This document shows, piece by piece, positions 1 to 10,251 of a stretch of DNA of 64,000 bases. Source of the stretch: Apium graveolens (Eukaryota > Streptophyta > Magnoliopsida > Apiales > Apiaceae). The stretch is from the NCBI RefSeq assembly GCF_009905375.1, contig NW_027418076.1, positions 42,754 through 106,753 of the forward strand, read 5' to 3'. How positions within the stretch are numbered: the first letter of the stretch is position 1; each line of letters opens with the position of its first letter. The notes below the pieces were generated by a model. The model was not told where the DNA came from and ran no database searches. It saw only the letters and a program-made list of their open reading frames with translations. The translations under genes and the position numbers were made by a program.

Positions 1-103
1 AAATCTAAACAGCCCTATAAAATGATTATGAATTGGTACTCATAATTTCAAACATTAAAAACAAAGAGAATTATAAAATAATAATAATTTGCCAATGGAT
101 GAA
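1..103 (+). repeat. Fragment of segment Q
   Basis: Matches 13383-13510 and 47193-47330, where segment Q continues for over 2 kb. Here it stops at the words CAATGGATGAA and passes straight into the end of a MULE. The join is a deletion junction with a few bases of shared sequence; everything from mid-Q to near the MULE end is missing. No gene. Confidence 0.7.
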
Positions 104-377
104 AGGGTTATAACACGTGACTTTAAACTACAAGAATATAATAACCTCCTATTAGTTGTTCATTTTTGCCTTTCATTTGTTGTTTTACCATTTTTACATT
201 GTGAAGTTTGCAGATGCTGGACAAATGAATACCTTGGAAAAATAGTTCTATCATTAGTTGTTTTTCTATAGTAGTTGTGAGTGTATTATATAAGGGATTA
301 GAGAGATGTGTGCTTATATATACATACTCAACAACGTCTTATTTTTATAACCTGAGGTCCTGAGGCCCCATTTTCTC
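99..377 (+). pseudogene. MULE 3' remnant with right terminal inverted repeat
   Basis: This is the last part of the same Mutator-like element seen at 33318-37077. A 60-codon frame here repeats the tail of the frame at 36780-36988 and is not a gene of its own. The right inverted repeat occupies about the last 55 bases and ends in ...CCCCATTTTCTC, directly followed by TATATAGAA, the 9-bp target duplication also found left of other copies. The transposase domains are gone. Confidence 0.75.
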
Positions 378-645
378 TATATAGAATTTATTTAGTGCCT
401 GTACTTAGTCACTATTTGAAATTCATACCCACCTTGAGTGAACACGTGTTATCGCACTCCTACTTTTTAGCCACTAATAACAACAAACTTAAAAATTAAA
501 ACAGCACATAATTATTATTTTTAAATGCAATCGTTTTAATTTTCAAAACATATAATCTATCAAATATATTTTATAATATATAAGAACAGTTAATATCAAT
601 ATATATAATACAAAATAATTTAATATAAAAATCTCGGATATTAGA
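378..645 (-). repeat. End of LTR of non-autonomous element L
   Basis: This stretch is the part of the L long terminal repeat that lies beyond the MULE insertion. It aligns with the right portion of the intact LTR at 49245-50962. It ends at ...GATATTAGA and is followed by GAATA, the 5-bp target duplication that also precedes L at 29272-29276 and 49240-49244. Confidence 0.75.
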
Positions 646-748
646 GAATAATTGGTCAACATGAAAATAATAATAATACTGATAATAATAATAATAATAA
701 TATTAAAAACTATAATTATAATAATAATAACAATATTAAGAATAATAA

Positions 749-809
<61 letters not shown>

Positions 810-3439
810 GTAATAATAATAATAATCTACCATAATTATATGTGGGATTGATGATCAAAAAATTATGTTATTTTATGGGTGAAGAAAATGTCATTTCAAC
901 TAAATATGAAAATGTAGGGAATTGAAATGTCTAGCAACACGTTAAAAAAAGTGTGATTTCAACTAAATATGTCACATCAATTAATGACTAATCCAAAAAC
1001 TATTTATTATCTTGCATCTAGAAAATGATTGTCTTTCAAAATGCATGTAGAAGCATACAAATGAAACTAATACATAAGAGCTAACGGTGTACATGCAGAA
1101 TGCAGGGTGGAGGGAAAATGTACATAAGATATAGCACGAACTTTACCATTTGAGCTTTCAAATTATAAAGTTATGAGTAGTAAAAAAGAGGTAAATAAGA
1201 ATAACCCAACTTAATACTGTGGAGAATTATTGGTGACTTGTAATGCTGAGGAAAAGGGAAGATGAAAGATGAGAAATCATCTAGACAGGTTATTGCATAT
1301 ATTACAAAAAGATGTAAATGGGATGAGGTTGATGGGAGAGATGAATAGAGATAGTAAACATTAACATGAAATAAATACTTTTTTTGGTTACCATATTAGT
1401 GGTTTTATATCAAAAACTGTATATATCAATTATTTTCTTTTACTATAAGTGACAATATATTTAATAATTATAGATATTTTAATTATTATAAAAATATTGT
1501 TGTTTTACATCAAATTTGATATTTTTCTTTAAAACCTATCAATGATATTTGATCAAATGATTGGCAACATATACCATATGTCACATTGGTACCATTATTT
1601 AGATGCAATATAAAATTTACAAATTAAATTTTAAAAAAATGTCAACTAAAAATGTATGGATCATGACCATTCATTTGTCATATTAAATAAATTGTATATA
1701 CTCATGTCATACTTTAATTATTATATATAAATGGTTATTATAATTATTATTTACACAAAGTCTTCATTGTTACTACAATTATCATCTAGACAGTGGTTAT
1801 TGCAGTTATGACAAAAAGATGTAAATAACATGTTTACTAAGTCAAGATATATCCAAAAATGTATATATCAATTATTTTCTCTTATTATAAGTAAGTAACA
1901 ATATATTTAATAATTATACTTATTTTAATTATTATAAAAATATTTTTGTTTGTCATCAAATTCAATATTTTCCTTCAAAACATATAGCTCATATTTGATC
2001 ACACAATTAGGTAGCATATACCATATGTCACATTGGTACCATTATTTAGATGCACTATAAAAATTTACTAATTAAATATTAAAAAAGATGTCAACTAAAA
2101 AATGTATGGACTAAACATGCATGTAAGTCATGCTTTGTCTTATTAAATAACTTGTGTATACTAATGTCATACTTTTATTACTATATTTAAATGGTTCAAA
2201 TGAGTTCAAATTCACAAAAATATAATAAAATAAGGGGTTTATATGTATATAAGTACAATACAAACTTTTAATAACAATTACTGTTTAATGACTCATCAAT
2301 AATATTTTTTAACACAATATCACATATTTTTAATGCTTGCCAGTATACATTACAAATGCAAATGCAAAACCTTGCCAGTATAGTAATAATTATAGGCTAA
2401 AAAACATACTAATATTATATTGCAGTCAAACATGCCCATGCAATCTATTGAACATGTGAAGAGATATTGAACAAAGGACTGGAAACATAATTATGGTCAA
2501 CAATAAAAATTATTAAAGACTTAAATTCAAATAAAAATTAAATGTTAAAAACTCCAAATATTTTTAAAGCAACGGCCATGGATATCCCTAGGCCATGAGA
2601 AAAATAAGGAATAGTATGTGATTTAAGTTTAATGTCAAATCTTGGAGAACATACAAAAATATTTGAATATTGACCAATGTCAGAGCAAAAATTACTCATT
2701 ACTCCTTACATACACAAACCCCAACAATTAGAGTTAAAGTAACAATAACTCGTGCAATTTAGAACATGCTCCTGATATAAAAGTAATGAATATACATGTC
2801 CATTACAAATAACATCACCAATTTAGTGCCCATAATTGTTTTTTATAAAAGTGAACTTAGACCAAAATATAAATGTATAGACTAATTTATTTGGTGCAAG
2901 AATGCAAAGTAAATATATTTTATTAGAAACATTTACTAGATCACAAACTCCAAGTTTTGTATTAATTAAAAATTGTGAAATTAAATATATAAGTAAAAAT
3001 CTTATTAAAAATACTTACCAGTTAATACTAGTGTCAAGTGTTGAAAATTATTTAAAAATAGTGGGCAAGAGTTGTATATTTATTATTGAATTATAAGCAA
3101 ATCAATGAATGGAGATATTCACTTAAAAATAGATTAGTAACGAAATTCATGTACCAAAATTTAGATTGGAGTTTACAGGTCATACCTTTCAATTAATATT
3201 AATAACAATTGATAATAATAATAATAATAACAATTAATATTATTGTTAATATTATTAAGAGTACTAGTAATTCGTCTTAGACTTTTTTCAATTTTATATA
3301 AGATTAAAAATTTTCGTTAGTTTAATTTCTAAATTTATAACTGTAAGCACTAAAATCAATCTATGTAGTTATTTTTATGATGACAAGTAAAGTAAGATGG
3401 GAGATAATATGTTTTGAGAGTATTCAAATTTTATATGTT
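646..3439. repeat. Segment P, AT-rich non-coding repeat
   Basis: This stretch has no gene I can support. It recurs with small changes at 39134-41545 and 57690-61745, and its second half at 22320-24170 and 63430-64000. Inside it, two blocks of about 440 bp repeat in tandem (around 1430-1700 and 1860-2160), sharing the words ATATACCATATGTCACATTGGTACC. A short TAA array lies at 3210-3256. The small open frames, for example at 2902-3096, recur only as part of the repeat and have no recognisable product. Confidence 0.7.
660..835. repeat. (TAA)n microsatellite
   Basis: Imperfect then perfect TAA/ATT repeats. The long tyrosine/isoleucine frame on the minus strand is only its translation. It lies just beyond the L insertion in segment P; the same array recurs at 57705-57790. 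Confidence 0.95.
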
Positions 3440-3444
3440 ACATA
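3440..3444. repeat. Target site duplication ACATA (left)
   Basis: Five bases identical to 13073-13077. The empty site is seen in paralogues near 41420 and 61620, where ATGTTACATAAAATATAAC runs without interruption. Confidence 0.93.
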
Positions 3445-4428
3445 TGAAATTTGATGGCTCGATAGATAATATAATATTCTAACTGTCAAGGAAAATGGGA
3501 CAATCTCTTATGCAAATGGGACAGTCCCTTTACAAATGAGACAGTGTATGGGACAGTCTCTTTAAACTGCATGAAAGTAAATTACTGAAATATAAATGCA
3601 GTAATAGAGAAATTAAACAGTGCAGAAAACCAAGAGTTTTCACTTGGTTCGGCCCCTACACCTAGTCTATGGCCTACATCCAAGTCCCCATGCCAACTAG
3701 CATAGAGAATGTATTATATCCACTTAAAAACAAAGTACTTACAAACTTTCCTTAATTACAAACTTGGCCCACTTGAAAGAAACCTTTCCCTAGCACACAG
3801 GTACCTAGCACAAAGCTACTTGGCCTTCCTGTTGTAATCAACCTCCCACAACCCGGGACAAGTGATATAATACACCATTCAAATACAATAATATAATGTG
3901 AAAGTTTACAACTCAAACTCGGTTTCTTGTTTTCTGGATATGAATATCTCGGGTATGGAACAAGAAAATGATTTCAGATGATGGAATATTCTCGTGAAAG
4001 CGTAAGTTACAAATCTGAAATGAAGAGTTGTATTTATAAGCAAAGTTCTAACAGATTTATTTTCAAACACAAGATAAGGTTGGAAGATAAGTTTGTTTGA
4101 AAATATATTAAATGAATCTCTGAAACTAATCTGTTAGTACGTTTGAAAGAGATAAATCAAGTGAAGATAAGGCTTGAGAAATTTAAATCTATTTATAAGA
4201 TAGGGTTTGAATAATTCAAACTTGGCTTATAAGATAGGGTTTGTTTGAAATAAGTTAGAGAGATAATTATCCAGTCAAACAAGATATACATAAAACCCTA
4301 ACCCTTATCTAAACCTGAGATAGCTTCCTGAAATAATTCCAACGAACTGCAATGCTTGCTAGAAACTCGGTTATTTCCATTCTGTTTATCTGCATTCTGG
4401 AGATCATCATAAACCTGAACATCTAAGA
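3445..4428 (-). repeat. 3' LTR of the Sirevirus element
   Basis: Aligns end to end with 12093-13072. On the minus strand the first bases read TCTTAGATG instead of TGTTAGATG, so the canonical TG has mutated; the other LTR keeps TG...CA. Near its inner left part it holds several near-copies of a short palindromic word of the type GAGACTGTCCCAT. Confidence 0.92.
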
Positions 4429-4441
4429 TTCTCCCCCTTTT
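4429..4441 (-). other. Polypurine tract at 3' LTR
   Basis: On the minus strand AAAAGGGGGAGAA lies directly before the 3' LTR, where plus-strand DNA synthesis is primed in LTR retrotransposons. Confidence 0.85.
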
Positions 4442-4848
4442 ATGATGATGACAAAGAAAGCATAAATGCCCCCTATCCAAAATACTAAAGGCCTGTAACA
4501 CAAAGTTAGATACAACAGAATATATTGCAGTTTATAATATGTGCAACTATTATGAGAATGAGATAACTAAAGAATGAATGAGACACTAGATCAATATGCA
4601 TAAAAGAGACAGTCTCGACATTCAACACTTAAAACAAAACACCCCATCCATAAACCAGGATGTCCAGTTGCAATTGTTATCTAATCACATAAACGAATCC
4701 AGAATATCAGTTAAACACATAAAATCATCCAAAAACATCCATCACAAACAAATCATACACCAACCAACACACCCATTCAGAAACATAGTCTTAAAAACCA
4801 AATAAACACATCATCACATAGTCTTAAAAACATCTTAAAAACCATAAA

Positions 4849-4861
4849 ATTTCTCCCCCTT
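4849..4861 (-). other. Second, upstream polypurine tract
   Basis: A second tract, GAAGGGGGAGAAA on the minus strand, lies about 420 bp before the first and has the same word TATGATGA next to it. The related fragment at 37103-39133 also has two tracts (37918-37930 and 38264-38277). Repeated polypurine tracts are described for Sireviruses. Confidence 0.65.
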
Positions 4862-4877
4862 CATCATAAAAGGGTCT

Positions 4878-6353
4878 CTAATCAGAATTGCCATCAACAT
4901 TAACTGGAGCTTTGCCTTTGCCTGAAGCAGAAGCCTTGTTCTGGGATGAAGGAAACACTGGAGCCGAGCCATACTCTGAAAATAGCTTTTCAAAAGCTTC
5001 CGGAGCTGGTGCGTTTCCATCCCTTTCACGAAGCCAGTTAAAAATCTTTGCCTTGTACTCTTCTCTGGACATGCCAAAAACTGAAGGTGGATGAATGGCA
5101 GGAAGTGGCAGTGGAGCAGTGATTTCTTCTAGAGTACGATCTCCAATCCAGTCCCGCTTCTTGTGCCAATACATCTTGCTCTTGTCTTGCATGGCTGACA
5201 ACTGCTGAGATAGAAACTTAGTCTCTGACCCAAGCTTGAAAAACAACTTAACAAACTCCTCTTCCCATGCCTTAGCAGAGGAAACCATCCCTTCTTGCAG
5301 AGTCCCAACCTCAAAGTCTATGGTCTTAGACAACTTGACATCAGAAGTATGCAATACAGAGAGTTTGGCATTGATATCATCCAAAGATGAACAGACATAC
5401 TTCCTAAACAACTCAAAAGAAACATTTAAAATACTAACTTCAGAAGTTAGTGACCCAAGAGATTTGACAGAAGCAAAATGCTGATTAAGATTAGCCAAAG
5501 CAGCAGAATTTTTATTTAATTTGATCAACAGAGAATTAAGAAGCGTATTGGTAGGCTGATCAAAGGGGTCTGAGGCATAATTTGGAGACTTAGGAATACC
5601 ACCAACATTCCTAGAAGCATCATCAAAAACTAACTCATTGGACTCAGAAACAATTAAACCATTTAAGGTTAATACTGACAAGTCAAAAACTACGGAAATC
5701 TTATCAGACACAGAAGCAGGAGTCAAGGCACAAAAATATTCAAATACTCGAGACAAAAGGCCAGGGTATGGTAAGTGCATAGAACCATGCTTGGCACAGT
5801 GACCCATATTGGATATAATCAAGGAAGGAACATTGCACTGAATCTTTTTAACAAAAACAGACATAAGAATACAATCTTGGAAAGTGACTCTATCACGACC
5901 AGATTTACGAGGCATAACATTCGTATGAAATAAACGAAACAAAACAAGAGAAACTGGGGTTAAATCATTTACCGAAGGTTTGACTGACACCGAAACAAAA
6001 TTGTCACCAAGAATGACCTTGAGCTGTTCCTCGTACCGGAGACCAGGAATATCTTGAAATGCTTGATGAGTTGTCGACGGACAAACTCCCTTGTTAGAAA
6101 CACCAGTAAGCCGTGCCAGAAGATCGGCCTTAAAATAAATAGGATTCCCTTGGACTTCTGAGAACACAATATTTCCATCCAAAATACGTAGCTTAGCGTA
6201 GAATTCTTTCACTAACTCGGGATAAATAATCTCCAGGGGCGACAACAATGACGAACAACCAACTGAATTAAACAAGTCCACAATACCGATTTTCTTCAGA
6301 AGATCCAGATCACACAGGCGTTCCTTCAGAACCAACTTTGACATCACTTTCAT
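4878..6353 (-). CDS. Third frame of the Sirevirus, 491 codons, putative plant transposon protein-like
   Basis: An uninterrupted frame after RNase H, where some Sireviruses carry an 'envelope-like' gene. I see no signal peptide or convincing membrane segment, so envelope function is not supported. Residues about 20-130 (PELVKEFYAKLRI, then GNPIYFKADLLARLTG) resemble the plant-specific 'putative plant transposon protein' domain (Pfam PF20167), recalled from memory and not searched. Residues about 260-400 are rich in Leu, Lys and Glu and may form coiled coils. The ATG used is the first in frame; the frame stays open upstream to near 6500, and an ATG in another frame at 6499 ends exactly at this start, so the N-terminus may be longer and shifted. 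A relative lies at 37112-37891. Confidence 0.7.
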   Translation of the reverse strand: MKVMSKLVLKERLCDLDLLKKIGIVDLFNSVGCSSLLSPLEIIYPELVKEFYAKLRILDGNIVFSEVQGNPIYFKADLLARLTGVSNKGVCPSTTHQAFQDIPGLRYEEQLKVILGDNFVSVSVKPSVNDLTPVSLVLFRLFHTNVMPRKSGRDRVTFQDCILMSVFVKKIQCNVPSLIISNMGHCAKHGSMHLPYPGLLSRVFEYFCALTPASVSDKISVVFDLSVLTLNGLIVSESNELVFDDASRNVGGIPKSPNYASDPFDQPTNTLLNSLLIKLNKNSAALANLNQHFASVKSLGSLTSEVSILNVSFELFRKYVCSSLDDINAKLSVLHTSDVKLSKTIDFEVGTLQEGMVSSAKAWEEEFVKLFFKLGSETKFLSQQLSAMQDKSKMYWHKKRDWIGDRTLEEITAPLPLPAIHPPSVFGMSREEYKAKIFNWLRERDGNAPAPEAFEKLFSEYGSAPVFPSSQNKASASGKGKAPVNVDGNSD

Positions 6354-6935
6354 CGAAGTAGTCTCCTTTGCATGTCGCTCAAAAGAACTATCAGTCGTTC
6401 CGCTTGATACTTCCGGTTCAAAATTACCGACCCGTTGACGCTTGGAACCTGAAGCCGCATCGATTGGGGTACGTTGAAAGGGGTTGATTTGCGAGCCATG
6501 GATAGAGATGAGAAAATAGAAAAGAAATGGAGAAAGGTGTTTGATTGTGTTTAAGAGAGAGAAGGTGAATAGGAAACTGAAAGGGTTAAGAAGATGAGTT
6601 TAAATAAAAAGTGAGAATTGAAGAGATAGAGATTGAAAAAAAGTCGAACAGATGCAAGACAGAAGTGATGTACTGAAAGAGTAATACATGCACGAGTTTC
6701 AAGGATATGAGAAGTCTAATCAGAGATTTACAAAATCTTAAGCTATATACAAGCATAAACACGCAGACAAATAAATAAATAAAAGATATAAAACAAAAAT
6801 TCAGAAACATAAGTACAAGGTGTAATTAACACGAAACCTAATTTCAAAAACAAACAATAAATACTCAACAAATATTTAAGTATTATGACATAATTCACAT
6901 TTAAATACATAAATTACATAAAGTCACATAATAAA
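6354..6935 (-). other. Non-coding gap between RNase H and third frame
   Basis: About 580 bp with no long frame. It separates pol from the third frame and could hold signals for its expression, but I see no clear splice or promoter motif. A short basic, Ser/Arg-rich reading in the frame of the downstream gene lies at 6360-6500. Confidence 0.5.
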
Positions 6936-7361
6936 TTACAGAGAACACATACCTAATTCATGACGCAATTTACAAAATCTATCTTCAGCTAAGGGCTTAG
7001 TGAAGATATCTGCACGCTGTTTCTCAGTAGAAATATAAATAAGCTCAATATTACCTTTAGAAATATTATCTCGTAGAAAATGGTGACGAACATCAATATG
7101 CTTAGTACGAGAATGCATGACATGATTTTTAGAGATATTAATTGCAGAGGTATTATCACAATAAATAGGAATATTCGAGTAAGAAATACCAAAATCTTGC
7201 AATATTTGTTGCATCCACAAAATTTGAGCACAACAACTTCTAGCTGCAATGTACTCTCGTTCAGCTGTAGAAAGAGCTACTGAAGTTTGTTTTTTGCTAT
7301 GCCATGCAACTAAACAATCTCCTAAAAATTCACACGCACCACTTATGCTTTTTCTATCAAC
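6936..7361 (-). pseudogene. Sirevirus RNase H domain
   Basis: Continues the reverse transcriptase frame after an in-frame TAG at 7362-7364. It shows the Ty1/copia RNase H landmarks in order: VDRKSISG, VALSTAEREYIAA, the catalytic region CDNTSAINISKN, TKHIDVRHHFL and TKPLAEDRF, and ends in HELGM. RNase H removes the RNA strand during reverse transcription. The stop falls just after the DADYAG motif, so the domain is cut off from its active-site start. No other break is visible in this part. Confidence 0.88.
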
Positions 7362-8237
7362 CTATGACCCTGCATAGTCAGCATCTGAAAAACCGATTAA
7401 GTCAAAGGAAGAGGAGCTTGGATAAAATAATCCCAAGTCACTCGTACCTTTCAAATATTTAAAAATATGTTTAACGGCATTCAAATGAGATTCTTTGGGT
7501 TGAGATTGAAAACGAGCACACAAGCATACACTATACATAATGTCAGGTCGTGAGGCAGTTAAATATAACAATGAGCCAATCATACCTCGAAATTTAGTGA
7601 CATCTACAGGTGTACCTTGTTCATCCTTAGTAAGCTTAGCTGAAGTACTCATTGGAGTTGATTTAGGTGAGACATGATCAAGTGCAAATCTTTTGAGTAA
7701 ATCCTTTATGTATTTGCCTTGGTGAATAAATATTCCTACATTAGACTGATTAATTTGCAAACCTAGAAAGTACTGCAATTCACCCATTAAACTCATATCA
7801 AATTCCTTATGCATACAATCAGAAAACCACTTACACAGAGATTCGTTAGAAGAGCCAAATACTATATCATCAACATAAACTTGAACTAAAAGAAAGTTAT
7901 CACGTTTATGAAAAATAAAGAGAGTCGGATCGAGTGTACCATGAATGAAACCATTGTTCACAAGAAACTGACTGAGACGCTCGTACCAACAGCGAGGGGA
8001 TTGTCTCAATCCATAGACAGATTTCTTGAGCTTGTAAACATAGTTAGAGTACTTCTCGTGAATAAAACCTGGAGGCTGCTTCACGTAGACTTCTTCCTTA
8101 AGATAGCCATTTAGAAAAGCGCTCTTGACGTCCATTTGATAGAGCTTGAACTTCTTGTGAGCTGCAAAAGCCATTAAGATTCGAATAACTTCTAAACGAG
8201 CTACTGGAGCATATGTCTCGTCATAATCGATTCCTTC
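7362..8237 (-). pseudogene. Sirevirus reverse transcriptase domain
   Basis: The RNA-dependent DNA polymerase of the element. The frame is open from just after the TAG at 8238-8240 to the TAG at 7362-7364. Motifs in order: [31 protein letters not shown], the polymerase motif [29 protein letters not shown] and the RNase H start FSDADYAG. The catalytic YVDD is intact. Both flanking stops sit where related elements carry sense codons (usually Gln at the first), so they look like point mutations. Confidence 0.92.
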
Positions 8238-8672
8238 CTACTGGTTGTATCCCTGAGCAACCAAACGAGCTTTATTTCGAATAATATTTCCATCTTCATC
8301 CTTCTTATTCTTGAAAACCCAACGAGTACCAATGATCTTGGCATCCTGAGGAGGTGGGACGAGTTCCCAAACATCACAACGCTCGAACTGATTCAATTCC
8401 TCCTGCATTGCAACAGACCAGTGTTCATCTGCAACTGCTTCTTGAGCATTCTTTGGTTCAAATTCAGCAACAAAAGCACATAATGCACACAGATTGTGAA
8501 ATCTGCTTCGAGTAGAAATCCCTTGATCTAAACCAGTGAGAAGATTATCTGGTGGATGGTTCTTCACAGTCCTTGAAGATTTAGGAAGTTGAATATTACT
8601 CATCTCTTCCTCATTAGAATTGTCTGTCTGGAAATGAATAGGAGTTGTCTCATTCAAAAGAGACTGTCTCAT
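8238..8672 (-). pseudogene. Sirevirus RT N-terminal region
   Basis: Carries the conserved entry to copia RT: WSVAMQEELNQFERCDVWELV, then IGTRWVFKNKKDEDG and KARLVAQGYNQ, ending at TAG 8238-8240. Its first codons overlap the end of the integrase frame because of the 19-bp duplication at 8651-8688, which throws the two parts out of frame. The linker before the RT start is rich in Ser, Asn and Glu. Confidence 0.88.
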
Positions 8673-9579
8673 TCAAAAGAGACTGCCTCATTTCCGCTTG
8701 TGAAGATTTATCCGGAGGAGTAACAGAATTCACATTTGAAATACTATCAGGAGTCTTTGGAGAACCAGAAGATTCATCTGAAGCTTGAGTAGATCCTGAA
8801 GAATTATCAGAAGACTGAGATGGACCTGGAGAGTCTTGAATGCTTGATTTGTCAGAATGAGACTCACTCTTTTCAGAATGAGACTGTCTCATTTGGGAAT
8901 GAGACGATAGATCTGCAGTGTCTTCATCAATTTGAGATATATTCCTTGAAGATTCATTGAACGCAATATTGATGGATTCTTCTACTTTGTTCTTGACAGA
9001 ATTATAAACACGATAAGCTTTGCTTGATGTAGAATATCCCAAGAAAATTCTTTCCGTAGATTTCGCATCAAACTTGCCTTGATTATTTTGAGTATCTAAA
9101 ATAAAACACTTGGAACCAAATACTCGAAAATAATTAATGTTAGGAGTCCTTTTCTTAAGAAATTCATACGGAGTTTTAAGCAAAATAGGACAAATAAGTA
9201 CTCTATTTAAAACATAACAGGAAGTGTGTACCGCTTCAGCCCAAGATTTTCTTGGAAGCTTACTCTCATGCAGTAGAGTTCTGGCAGTTTCCTGTAAAGT
9301 CCTGTTCTTGCGTTCTACTACTCTGTTCTGCTGAGGAGTTCGAGGAGATGAGAATTTATGAGTGATTCCTCTCGATTTGCAGAAGGTTATGAAATCCTTT
9401 TCGAATTCTCCTCCATGATCACTACGAATAGTCTTGAGCTTAAATGAATACTTAGTCTCAAGGTTAGTAATAAGATCCTTAAACTCAACAAAAGCTTCAT
9501 CCTTAGTTCGTAAAAATAATACCAAAGTTAAACGAGAATAATCATCAACTATAACAAAAGCATAATTCTTACCTCCCAA
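8650..9579 (-). pseudogene. Sirevirus integrase core and C-terminal linker
   Basis: Contains the rve-type integrase core: YAFVIVDDYSRLT, RSDHGGEF with the second catalytic Asp, and PQQNRVVERKNRTLQE with the catalytic Glu. The C-terminal part is a Ser/Asp-rich linker of about 90 residues. The piece with the first catalytic Asp (HMDLFGP-type motif in the family) is missing, replaced by filler DNA at 9606-9628, so the integrase is dead. At its end the frame is shifted by a 19-bp tandem duplication. Confidence 0.9.
8651..8688. repeat. 19-bp tandem duplication causing a frameshift
   Basis: Two adjacent copies of CATTCAAAAGAGACTGYCT (plus strand), differing at one base. Nineteen is not a multiple of three. 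The integrase frame stops shortly after the second copy, while the RT frame opens inside the first, so one extra unit explains the break. Confidence 0.85.
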
Positions 9580-10243
9580 GCTTACATACCTTTCTGGACC
9601 GAAAGGATACTTTATTCTTACCTCCTAAATGAAAAAGCTGCAAAGGAACAAGAGTTGATACTTTATTCTTAGCAGTAAAGGAAGTTTTCACCTGTTTTCC
9701 AAGTTGGCATGCTGTGCAAGGTTCTATTTTCTTGTACTTCAGCTTTGGTAGACCTCGAACCAGATCATGAGAAGATATCTTCCAAAGAAGATCCATGTGA
9801 ACATGACCTAGACGTCGATGCCAAAGATTCTGCTGATCTTGAACAGTAGCAAGACAAATTTCCTCCTGCTGTTCATCAAAATCTAATACGAAAATATTTC
9901 CTTTTCTTTTGGCAACTAAAGCAAACTCGTTAGTCTTAGTACCAATATAACATACATCTTTATCGAACTTAACCTTATGACCAGCATCAGTAAGTTGACT
10001 TACACTAATGAGATTATATTTCATACCATCAACTAAACGAACATTAGAAATGGCAAACCTGTCATTACCGATGCTGCCTTTTCCAATAATTCTGACGGTG
10101 TTTGAATCTCCCAGAGTAACTAAGCCACCTTCCTTGGCAACTAGAGATAGAAACTTGGATTTATCACCTGTCATGTGACGTGAACAACCACTGTCGATGA
10201 TCCATTTATTTCGCGGAACATGGACCTTCAAACAAACCTGCAA
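9569..10243 (-). pseudogene. Sirevirus protease and integrase zinc-binding region
   Basis: Begins with KWIIDSGCSRHMTGD, the retroviral-type aspartic protease active site (D-S-G) of copia elements, then GKGSIGN and YNLISVSQL, then the GAG-pre-integrase HHCC region (LWHRRLGHVHMDLL, CTACQLGKQ). It breaks at QLFH, where the integrase core should follow; the remaining residues come from filler and a wrong frame. The pol frame lies in the -1 frame relative to gag, with the gag stop at 10252-10254 only a few codons upstream. Confidence 0.88.
9606..9628. other. Templated filler replacing the integrase first Asp region
   Basis: The filler has two parts. GATACTTTATTCTTA repeats 9657-9671, and ATTCTTACCTCC repeats 9565-9576. 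Both source segments lie within 60 bp. Such patchwork is typical of double-strand-break repair that copies from nearby DNA. Confidence 0.8.
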
Positions 10244-10251
10244 GAAATGTT

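Noticed and set aside
543..833. Tyr/Ile-rich 96-codon frame on the minus strand
   Set aside because: Translation of the (TAA)n array; the same kind of frame appears at 30023-30211, 32580-32828, 49843-50121 and 57583-57822.
1430..2160. CRISPR-like array
   Set aside because: Only two diverged units of about 440 bp, in a plant genome; no short regular repeats and spacers.
2902..3096. 64-codon frame recurring at other P copies
   Set aside because: It recurs because the whole DNA repeats; the frame is broken in other copies and resembles no known protein.
4878..6353. Viral-type envelope protein
   Set aside because: No signal peptide, membrane anchor or cysteine pattern; similarity is to a plant transposon-protein domain.
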